Shown one piece after another: positions 55,459 through 63,600 of a stretch of DNA of 64,000 nt. Source of the stretch: Crateriforma conspicua (lineage in GTDB: Bacteria; Planctomycetota; Planctomycetia; Pirellulales; Pirellulaceae); the NCBI RefSeq assembly GCF_007752935.1, contig NZ_CP036319.1, forward strand, positions 4,402,001 to 4,466,000. Reading direction: 5' to 3'. Each line of letters starts with the position of its first letter. The first letter of the stretch is position 1. Made by a program: the position numbers and the translations under genes. The notes under the pieces are model-generated. The model worked only from the letters and a program-made list of their open reading frames with translations. It ran no database searches and was not told where the DNA came from.

Positions 55459-55819
55459 CCTGGTGATCGGTGAGGGTATTTTTTGCCTCAAGGCAACCGT
55501 TGCGGACGAAATTGACGATCCCGCTCCGGACCAATGCCCGTGTTTCGGGGGCTCCCTGATTTCGGGGGCTCCCAGATTTCGGTGGCCCCATCGAACCAGT
55601 GTATCAGCCGGACGGTCCTCGCCGAATGTTGGGCCAAGGGTTACCTTGTTCGATCTTGGCGGCGGTGGTTCGCAATGGACGAAATCCATCGTCACCAGTT
55701 CCGAGCCGACCGCCCCGATTCCCGCCTTGAACCGTTCGCGCGCCGCTGCGTTGCCCGTTGCCGATCCCCCCGCAATTCATTCCACGTTGCCGCTAAGGCG
55801 ATAGACGCGATTCCCGCCA
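55459..55819. other. Divergent intergenic region, 361 bp, with tandem repeats
   Basis: This is the promoter region for msrB and the MFS gene. It contains three near-copies of a 17-bp direct repeat (listed separately). No clear -10/-35 pair was found. Confidence 0.45.
55543..55589. repeat. Three tandem copies of a 17-bp repeat
   Basis: TTTCGGGGGCTCCC at 55543-55556 and 55560-55573, then TTTCGGTGGCCCC at 55577-55589, each 17 bp apart. They lie 85 bp upstream of msrB and 231 bp upstream of the MFS gene. Confidence 0.75.
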
Positions 55820-57238
55820 ATGACACGTCCGGACGAACCCGATCCCGCGAATTCCCCCCAGCCTTATCAGGCGCCGGGTGATCCAGGGCCGGAAGATTCG
55901 GGCGGCCCGAAACCGGTACGGCAAGCGGCGATCGCATTCATCCTGCTGACGCTGTTTATCGACATCTTGGGCATCGGGATCATCATCCCGGTGTTGCCCG
56001 AGGTGGTCGAAGCATTCGTGGGCGGGGACACATCGCGAGCGGGAATTTACGTCGGCGTGATCGCAGCGTCTTACTCGCTGATGCAATTCATCTTTGCCCC
56101 GATCATCGGCGCTTTGTCGGATCGTTTCGGGCGTCGGCCGGTGTTACTGGGATCGATGTTCGGATTGGGCATCGATTTTTTGATCCAAGGTTTCGCCCCC
56201 ACGATCGCTTGGCTGTTCGCCGGTCGAGTATTGGCCGGCATCATGGGTGCCAGCATTACGACGGCCAACGCTTACATCGCCGACGTATCCGACGACGAAA
56301 ACCGAGCCAGGAATTATGGGCTGGTCGGTGCCATGTTCGGTCTTGGTTTCACCGTCGGTCCCGCGCTCGGTGGTTTGTTGGGATCGTATTGGTTGCGATT
56401 GCCTTTTTTCGTTTCGGCCGGGTTGGCGTTGGTGAACTGGCTGTACGGCTATTTCATCTTGCCCGAATCTTTGCCGCCGGAAAGACGCAGCGCGTTGAAC
56501 TTGGCCAAAGCCAATCCGGTCGGTTCGCTGGGATTGTTGAAGCGGTACCCGATCGTCGCCGGCATGGCGATCGCCTATGTGTGTGCTTCGCTGGCCCAGC
56601 GTGGCTTGGAAAACGTCTGGGTTCTGCAGACAGGTTTTCGCTATGGCTGGGGCACGCGAACCAATGGATTGGTGCTGGGCTTGGTCGGCGTGATGGCCAT
56701 GATCGTGATGGGCGGTATGGTACGGCCGACCGTGCGACGATTCGGTGAACGCCGTGTGGCTATCGCGGCGACGATCATTTCCGCGGTGGCGTTCCTGGGT
56801 TACGGCCTGGCATCGGAGGGATGGATGGTCCCGATCATCATCGTGTTCGGATCGCTGGGCGGCTTGGCCAGCCCGGCGGTGCAAAGCATCGTGGCTTCGG
56901 CGGTCCCGTCGGGCGATCAAGGCAAGGTCCAGGGCGCTTTGACGTCATTGGTCAGTCTGACAAACATCGCCGCGCCGCTGATTTTCACCGCGGGTCTGTT
57001 CAGTTACTTCACGTCCGAACATGCGCCGATCATCTTGCCGGGAGCCCCCTTCTTTTTGGGTTCGGCGTTGCTGTTCGGCGCGGCAATCGTCTTGAACCGC
57101 GTGTTTGTCAAGTTCCCGTCGGCGCCGCCGGCCGAAGAAGACGGCCAGGACCGCGGCGTTCGCTTGAGTGACGCGTCATCGGTGACGCCACCGACATCGG
57201 ACGACGGATCAACGGTGGTGGGGCAGGGTGGCCACTGA
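55820..57238 (+). CDS. MFS transporter, TetA/TCR-type exporter
   Basis: 472 residues with twelve hydrophobic segments between about 35 and 440. The loop 2-3 signature GALSDRFGRRPVLLGSMFG and the N-terminal DILGIGIIIPVLP are those of the drug:H+ antiporter-1 (TetA-like) family. The motif C region GPALGGLLGSYW also fits. The substrate is unknown. The N-terminal 33 residues and C-terminal 40 residues are disordered. Its last 30 nt overlap the 3' end of the oppositely oriented small gene. Confidence 0.88.
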   Translation: MTRPDEPDPANSPQPYQAPGDPGPEDSGGPKPVRQAAIAFILLTLFIDILGIGIIIPVLPEVVEAFVGGDTSRAGIYVGVIAASYSLMQFIFAPIIGALSDRFGRRPVLLGSMFGLGIDFLIQGFAPTIAWLFAGRVLAGIMGASITTANAYIADVSDDENRARNYGLVGAMFGLGFTVGPALGGLLGSYWLRLPFFVSAGLALVNWLYGYFILPESLPPERRSALNLAKANPVGSLGLLKRYPIVAGMAIAYVCASLAQRGLENVWVLQTGFRYGWGTRTNGLVLGLVGVMAMIVMGGMVRPTVRRFGERRVAIAATIISAVAFLGYGLASEGWMVPIIIVFGSLGGLASPAVQSIVASAVPSGDQGKVQGALTSLVSLTNIAAPLIFTAGLFSYFTSEHAPIILPGAPFFLGSALLFGAAIVLNRVFVKFPSAPPAEEDGQDRGVRLSDASSVTPPTSDDGSTVVGQGGH

Positions 57239-57568
57239 AAACGGCCGTCCATCAAGCCCGGCGGCATCGTACAGTCGACGCAAGCAAACCATCCAACGGT
57301 GCCAGCATTCGACGGTCTCCGGCGTGCCCACCCGCAACGCATCGTCGCGGTCGAATCCCTGTTCGCTGATTTGCACCGTCGTTTCCAGTTGCAGCAACGC
57401 TTCCAACATCAGATGGACGCGACAGTCTTCTTCGGTCATGCCGTCGTCGTCATAGACCCAGGCTTGCGGCCCCAGCACGCGATCGAGTGCCCCACACGCA
57501 GCTTGGCTGACGTTTTCGGCGTCCAAGACGACGCGAACCGAACCACACTGGACGTAATACTTTGCCAT
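57209..57568 (-). CDS. Small protein of unknown function
   Basis: 119 residues. It starts with MAKYYVQCGSVRVVLDAENVSQAACGALDRV, a strand-helix layout, and ends WHRWMVCLRRLYDAAGLDGRP. It has no membrane segment. A strong ribosome binding site GGAGGAAACGATC precedes the ATG at 57566-57568, which makes the gene credible; the longer frame to 57682 is not needed. It overlaps the MFS stop by 30 bp. No family is recognised. Confidence 0.7.
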   Translation of the reverse strand: MAKYYVQCGSVRVVLDAENVSQAACGALDRVLGPQAWVYDDDGMTEEDCRVHLMLEALLQLETTVQISEQGFDRDDALRVGTPETVECWHRWMVCLRRLYDAAGLDGRPFSVATLPHHR

Positions 57569-57977
57569 GATCGTTTCCTCCCTAAACCACATCGGTGACA
57601 GTGTTGACGCCGGCGGATCACGGCACTCCCGTGGCCCCTTCGTTCGCGTCGACATGGGTAGGATCGTGCAGGCCCGTGACAAGTCTGGTCACGGTGACCG
57701 GAAAACCATTTTCGGGACTCCCAAAGCCTGTTCGGGGCCCGCTCGGTCCAGCGGATTCGCCCGGTCCAGCGGATTCGCCCTGTTACTGGGGCGGATATCG
57801 GCCGCCATTTCGGCTCACTTCCCCAGGTGTGATGCCCACGACACGGGCAAGCCGGGTTGATGCATCGGTGCCGGCAACGAACACTGTGCTGCTTCAGCGA
57901 CCGTATTGCGAACGCCATGACGTTCGGATCGGTTCGTCGTCCCAGTCTCGACCGATCTAGCCAAGGACCCGTCTTCC
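57569..57977. other. Intergenic region, 409 bp, with an 18-bp tandem duplication
   Basis: This lies between the divergent small gene and the DUF2760 gene. It includes a perfect 18-bp duplication (listed separately). An open frame on the plus strand (57595-57960) crosses it, but its composition (Gly/Pro/Ser repeats) and lack of a ribosome binding site argue against a gene. Confidence 0.45.
57744..57779. repeat. Perfect 18-bp tandem duplication
   Basis: CGGTCCAGCGGATTCGCC at 57744-57761 and again at 57762-57779, without a gap. Confidence 0.8.
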
Positions 57978-58520
57978 GTGGGCATGCGCACCGCCTTCCG
58001 CGCCTTTGCGGCCGCTTTGTTTGATAAGACCGTTTCCGAAAAGATTGACGCCGTGTTGTCCGGCGACGACGTCCAGCCGGCGGCATTGCCAAGCCCCCAG
58101 CCACGGCTCGAACCGTCGGCGGCGTCCGCCCCAGCGCCAGCGCCGCCCGCACGCAGCGAAGCAATCACACTGTTGGCGACGCTGCAACGTGAATCTCGAT
58201 TGGTCGACCTGGTCTATGAAGACCTAACAAACTTTGGCGATGCCCAAGTCGGCGCGGCGGCACGACCGTGTTTGCAACAGTGTCAAAAAACGCTGCAACG
58301 CGTCCTGGACATCCGTCCGATCGAAACCGCCGGTGAAGGCCAGACCGTGAACATCGGCGACCAGCCGTCACCGACGCGGTATCAACGTGTCGGCGACGGC
58401 CAAAGCGCGACGCCACGTTTGGTTCACCATGGCTGGATGGCGGGGCAGGTCAGTTTGCCGGAATGGACGGGCAACGACGATGACGCCGACGTGATCGCCC
58501 CGGCACAGGTCGAAGGCTGA
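57978..58520 (+). CDS. DUF2760 family protein
   Basis: 180 residues from a GTG at 57978 (ATG at 57984 is also possible). The DUF2760 domain is at about 62-175: ITLLATLQRESRLVDLVYED, NFGDAQVGAAARPC, CQKTLQRVLDIRPI, and the end LVHHGWMAGQVSLPEW. A proline/alanine linker (PAPAPPAR) separates it from an N-terminal helix. In other genomes DUF2760 genes often accompany Hsp70-like genes; none is adjacent here. Function is unknown. Confidence 0.85.
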   Translation: MGMRTAFRAFAAALFDKTVSEKIDAVLSGDDVQPAALPSPQPRLEPSAASAPAPAPPARSEAITLLATLQRESRLVDLVYEDLTNFGDAQVGAAARPCLQQCQKTLQRVLDIRPIETAGEGQTVNIGDQPSPTRYQRVGDGQSATPRLVHHGWMAGQVSLPEWTGNDDDADVIAPAQVEG

Positions 58521-58521
58521 T

Positions 58522-59169
58522 TCACGAAGCATCGCGATTGGTCGGCCACGAAACGTGGACTTCCAGCACGGTTCCACGCTGGGGTCGCGAATCAATCCGC
58601 AACGTCATGCCCGCCGCGTCGGCGCGGCGTTGCATCGTCCGCACGCCGTAATGATTGGGCGGTAAGTCGCCCGTATCGAACCCGGTCCCGTCATCGGTGA
58701 CCGTCACACGGTATTCATCCGCATCCAGCTGATCAGCGACGATGATGCTGTCGGCCGAAGAATGCTTCACCGCGTTTCGAATCGCCTCAGCGATGATCCG
58801 ATACAGTTGGATTTGGCGTTCGGCGGAGATGACCGTCGCTGATTCGTCGGTTCCCCATCGCCACTGCAGACGTTTGTCGTCGGGATAAAGCAATTCGATC
58901 ACGCGTTGCAGTTCATCGCGCCAATTGGCGGCATTCACGTCGGGTGTGTGTGACCAATTCAAGATTGCCCGCGCCGTTTGCATCGCATCGGCCAGCCAAG
59001 CGGACACCTGCCGCATTTCATCGCTGTCATGCCGATCGATGGTCGCCCGAGCGACAAACAACAGCGGGATCAAATCATCGTGAATTTGATCGGCTAACTC
59101 CGAACGATCCGCTTCGATGATCTGCGTCGCGGTGGCCAAGTCGACGCTCGGAACCGTCCGGTCATTCAT
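58522..59169 (-). CDS. Cytosolic NarX/DesK-type sensor histidine kinase, no sensor domain
   Basis: 215 residues, far shorter than most kinases, without membrane helices. The HisKA_3 motif has H30 in ELADQIHDDLIPLL. HATPase_c shows N132 in EAIRNAVKHSSA, DDGTGFD (159-165) and HYGVRTMQRRADAAG. The kinase core is complete but there is no input domain, and no LuxR-type regulator is beside it. It follows the STAS gene by 52 nt on the same strand, so the STAS protein may be its input or output partner. A GHKL anti-sigma kinase is an alternative, but H30 supports a histidine kinase. Confidence 0.82.
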   Translation of the reverse strand: MNDRTVPSVDLATATQIIEADRSELADQIHDDLIPLLFVARATIDRHDSDEMRQVSAWLADAMQTARAILNWSHTPDVNAANWRDELQRVIELLYPDDKRLQWRWGTDESATVISAERQIQLYRIIAEAIRNAVKHSSADSIIVADQLDADEYRVTVTDDGTGFDTGDLPPNHYGVRTMQRRADAAGMTLRIDSRPQRGTVLEVHVSWPTNRDAS

Positions 59170-59221
59170 TTCCAGCCCTTCGCGCGGCCCGTCATACCGC
59201 CCACGACAGATCCGGGACCGT

Positions 59222-59587
59222 TCAGCTGAACCAGCCTTTTTTGTCGAAGCTGGCCAAAGCCTTTTCTTCGGAATCGACGATCGAGAACAGCTTGTTCAGC
59301 TTCGTGATTTTGAAGACTTCCATCACGTTGGGGGACACTTCACAAAACTTCAGTGTCACGCCCTGTGCCTTGCAACCTTTGTTCAGCATGACCAACTTGG
59401 TGATCATGGCCGAGGACATGAAAGACACGCCGCGGAAATTAACCAACAGCTTTTTATGACCGGCTTGGGCGATCGCTTCTTGCAATTCGCGGCCGACTTG
59501 CTCGATGCGTTGTCCGTCCAAAATCTTGCTGTCAGTGAATCCCACGACCAAGATTTCGTCGTGCATCTGCGAAGTGATGGCGGACAT
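59222..59587 (-). CDS. STAS-domain anti-sigma factor antagonist-like protein
   Basis: 121 residues, a single STAS domain: EILVVGFTDSKILDGQRIEQ, LLVNFRGVSFMSSAMITKLV and GVTLKFCEVSPNVMEVFKIT. The serine in FMSS (S58/S59) corresponds to the phosphorylation site of SpoIIAA/RsbV-type antagonists. Those bind a kinase/anti-sigma partner when unphosphorylated. No RsbW-like kinase or sigma factor is adjacent, but the histidine kinase gene follows by 52 nt. Confidence 0.88.
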   Translation of the reverse strand: MSAITSQMHDEILVVGFTDSKILDGQRIEQVGRELQEAIAQAGHKKLLVNFRGVSFMSSAMITKLVMLNKGCKAQGVTLKFCEVSPNVMEVFKITKLNKLFSIVDSEEKALASFDKKGWFS

Positions 59588-59685
59588 GCGTCAATAATTC
59601 CAGGGCTTCGAAGCTCGTCAGATGTCGCGTTATCGCGACGGTTTGGCACCAGATTAGCAGCCCATCGCTACCCCTGCAATTCGCC

Positions 59686-60441
59686 GTGCCCCAGATGATT
59701 CGACGCCACCGAAAACCGCCACAAGAATCCGACCGAGTCTCGCGGATCGCCATCGGCGTGTTGGAAGCGATCGGACGAATCGGCCGCTGGACTTTGGAAA
59801 CGGCATTCTTGTGCATCGCCGGATTCGCTCTTGCCGCTGCCATCCACACGGTCGTCGTGATCATCGGCGCAGTCGCCGGTCTGGAACAAACGTTCCTGGA
59901 CGATCGGATGTCGCCCAACGACATGGCGGCCGCGGGATGGTGGATCGGTTTGGCCGCCGGACTGTTTCGCTTGCCCGCGAATCTTCGTCGACCATTCGGC
60001 CAGCAGATCGACGATTCTTCGGAAGACTCCACGGAACCATCGAACGTTGACGACACAAACGTCGAAGACATGGATCGCGGGCAACGAAGCACCACCGTCT
60101 GGGATCGGCTGCGGCACCTGGCGTTCGGTGGGTTGATCGGTGCGGGCGGCGGCTTGATGCTGGCCGTTTATGTTTGTGTTCTTTGTACGGCGGTCCTGCT
60201 GTGCCCGCTGACCCCGGCGACCCGGAATTCGTCCCTGGTCATCGGGCAAGCCGACGTTGCGGATGGACGCGATCACCCGCACTCGTCCACGGCATCAGGA
60301 AATTCCGACGGATCGGTTCAGTTCTGGCACCCGGTATACGGTTCGATACTTTTCTGGTGCGTCGGCGGCGGTACGATCATCGGTGCCCTTGCGGCCGCGG
60401 CGATGTCACCAACGTCGACGCGATCGGATGCTTTGACATGA
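59686..60441 (+). CDS. Membrane protein of unknown function
   Basis: Up to 251 residues from a GTG at 59686 (ATG at 59695 is in frame). Membrane helices lie at about 37-65, 83-96 (weak), 148-176 and 219-241. An acidic loop (SSEDSTEPSNVDDTNVEDMD) separates them at about 110-130. It is basic at the N-terminus. No family is recognised. It is divergent from the STAS gene by 98 bp. Confidence 0.6.
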   Translation: MPQMIRRHRKPPQESDRVSRIAIGVLEAIGRIGRWTLETAFLCIAGFALAAAIHTVVVIIGAVAGLEQTFLDDRMSPNDMAAAGWWIGLAAGLFRLPANLRRPFGQQIDDSSEDSTEPSNVDDTNVEDMDRGQRSTTVWDRLRHLAFGGLIGAGGGLMLAVYVCVLCTAVLLCPLTPATRNSSLVIGQADVADGRDHPHSSTASGNSDGSVQFWHPVYGSILFWCVGGGTIIGALAAAAMSPTSTRSDALT

Positions 60442-60507
60442 ATGGAATGAATTCGCCCGACTGACCGCCCACGTGCGAAGCCGCGGCCGAGACGCAGTGG
60501 TCAAAAT

Positions 60508-60540
60508 TTTTTCGGCCAATCGTCTGATTTTTCGGCTAAT
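60508..60540. repeat. Two direct copies of TTTTTCGGCYAAT, 20 bp apart
   Basis: TTTTTCGGCCAAT at 60508-60520 and TTTTTCGGCTAAT at 60528-60540, in an AT-rich patch about 120-150 bp upstream of the alpha-2-macroglobulin gene. The 20-bp spacing is close to two helical turns. Confidence 0.5.
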
Positions 60541-60659
60541 AAATCGCTGTCTTCATCGTTGGTCCGATGTGCAGGGCGCCGGGTATGCAAAAATACCGAC
60601 CGTTGGCCTTGCCGAAATCCTTTTCACGACCAACGACTTATCTCACTTTGCCCACAAGG

Positions 60660-63600
60660 ATGACTGCCGTGTCGATTCGACGAATTGCTTTCGCGAGTGC
60701 TTCGCTTTTGTCCGCGTTCCTATTGATGGCTTCACTCGGCATGACGCAAGACGAACCTTCGGATCCGCAATCCCAATGGCAGGCGGTCCAGCAAGCGATC
60801 AACCAAGGACGTCCCAAAACCGCCATCGAAAAATTGGATCCGATCGTCCGGCGCGCCGCCGAAAACAAACAGTACGACGAATGGATCAAAGCGGTCACGC
60901 AGCGGATCGTTTTGCAGGGAATGATCCAGGGCAACAAGCCGGAAGAAAAGATCACCCGAATGCAAACGCAGATCGATCAGGCTCCCGACGAGGTGCGTCC
61001 GATCCTGCAAGCTATCGTTGCGAACTGGTACTGGCATTACTTCCAACAAAACCGCTGGCGTTTCATGCAGCGGACCGAAACGGAAACCGCACCGAGCGAA
61101 GATTTCACCGAGTGGAGTCTGCCACGAATCTTGCGTGAAATTGATCGCCAATTCGACTTGGCCTTCGAAGACACTGAAACATTGAAAGCCGCCAAGGTCG
61201 AACAGTACGAACAGTTGCTGGACAACCATGATCGTGGCGCCAACTTTCGGCCGACGTTGTATGACGTGCTGGCCCACAACGCATTGAGTTTTTACAGCAG
61301 TGGAACTCAGGCGGGCAACCAAATCGAAGATGCCTTCGTCTTGTCGGCCGACGACCCCATCTTTGACACCACCGAGCGGTTCCTTGCTTGGACACCAGAC
61401 ACGTCCGATGAGGATTCGTTGTTGCTGCGATCGATTCAGCTTTATCAAGATCTGCTGCGGTTCCACGCCGACGACGAATCCCCCGACGCACGACTGGACG
61501 CGGACTTAGGCCGCCTGAGTTTCGGCAACAACCACGCCCAAGGTGACGACAAGACCCAGCGTTACCAATCCGCCCTGGAACGCTTCATCGAAGATCATCG
61601 TGGCGAAACCGTCACCTCGCGAGCGATCCACGAACTGGCCCAAATTCACTTCAACGAAAACGATCGTGTCACAGCACACCGACTGTGCATCGACGCGTTG
61701 GAAGACTATCCGGATTCGATCGGCGCGAATCGTTGCTTCAACTTGTTGGAACAGATCCGCAGCAAATCACTTCACATCGAAGCCGAACGTGTTTGGGCCG
61801 ATCCCGTTCCACCGATCCACGTTCGCTATCAAAACATCACCAAAGTTCATTTCAAACTGGTCGAATTTGATTTCGACGCTTTCGTCAATTCGGATCGCTA
61901 TCGCCCGATGCAGATGGATGACGATTTTCGCGATGCTTTGTTGTCGATGCCGGCGGTCAGCACTTGGGAAGCCGACCTGACCGACCACGGTGACTTTCGC
62001 CAACATAGCCATTCAGTCAAGGTTCCCGATGGGATCACCCCCGGTTCGTATTACCTGCTTGCCAGCCAGTCGGCGGACTTTGCCAAGTCGGACAACCAGC
62101 TGAGCATCGCCGAGGTCTGGGTCAGCGATCTGGCGTTGGTCATTCGAAACGACAATCGCACCGGTCGCTTGTCAGGTTTCGTGCTGAACGCAAAATCCGG
62201 TGAACCGATCCGTGGTGCCAGCGTGCGATCTTGGATGCGTGAACCGCGGACCAATCGTTTTCGCCCGCTTCGTACCGTTCGCAGCGATGCAAACGGGTTG
62301 TTCCAAATCAACGCCGCCGATCGCAACAGCGTGATGCTGCTGGCCAGCCACGACGGAAATCGTCTGAGTTCACACAACTACTTCAACACCCGACGCGTTG
62401 AACCGAATCACCGAACCAACGAATCCACTCAGTTTTTTACAGACCGCAGCCTGTATCGCCCCGGTCAAACGATCCGCTTCAAAGGCATCTGTTTGTCGGT
62501 GTATCAACACCAAGACCAATACAAGGTCCTGAAGAATCGGTCGCTTAGCGTGACGTTGTCGGATCCGAACGGGAAAGAAGTCGAAACGCTGAAGGTTCGC
62601 ACCAACGATTACGGCAGCTTTTCCGGCAGCTTCACCGCCCCTCGGGACCGGCTGACCGGACGTATGACGTTGAAAGTCGTCGATGGTCCTCGCGGTCAAG
62701 CCAACATCAACGTCGAAGAATACAAACGTCCGAAATTTCAGGTCGAACTGGAACCGCTGGCCGACCAAGCGTCTTTGAATCAAGTCGTCACGGCGACGGG
62801 CAAAGCAACGGCTTACACCGGAGCGGCGATCAACGATGCCAAAGTCACTTGGCGTGTCGTGCGATCGGTCAACTATCCGGTCTGGTGGTACTGGCGTTGC
62901 TGGTGGATGCCGCCGCAAAGCAGCAGCCAAGAAATCGCCCATGGCACCAGCATGACCGACGGGTCCGGTCGATTTGAAATCGAATTTACGGCGAAACCGG
63001 ATGCCAGCGTTGCCAAGGATTCCGAGCCGACGTTCCGCTATGAGATTCACGCGGACGTCACCGACACGACCGGCGAAACACGATCCGACAAGCGGACGAT
63101 CAGCCTAGGTTACACCAGCCTGGCCGCATCAATGACGGCCGACGATTGGTTGACCGCGGACGAACCGGTATCGATCCGAATCCGCACAACTTCGCTGGAC
63201 GGACAACCCCAAGCGGCAACCGGAACCGTCAAGATTCACCGCTTGGTTCAGCCCGACCAGGTGACTCGTCAATCATTGACGCGTGCTCCTGATCCCTTCA
63301 GCCCGCCGGCGTTGTTCGACGAAGGTGAAACGAAATCGCCCGACGAAATCGATCCCACCAATCCAAACTCCTGGCCGCTGGGCGATGTCGTCGCGGAAAC
63401 CGAATTCGAAACCAACGCCAGCGGCCAGACCACGTTCAAAGCATCGCTGGATGCGGGCATCTATCGTGCGGTGCTGACCAGTCGGGACGATCGCGGAAAT
63501 GAGATCTCGGCGTTGCATCCGATGCAAGTGCTGGACTTGGACGCCAAGCAACTGGACATTCGGCTGCCCGAGATCTATCAAGCCAAATCGTGGTCGGTCG

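Noticed and set aside
57595-57960. 121-codon frame across the intergenic 18-bp duplication
   Set aside because: No ribosome binding site, repetitive Gly/Pro/Ser product, and no similarity to any family I know.
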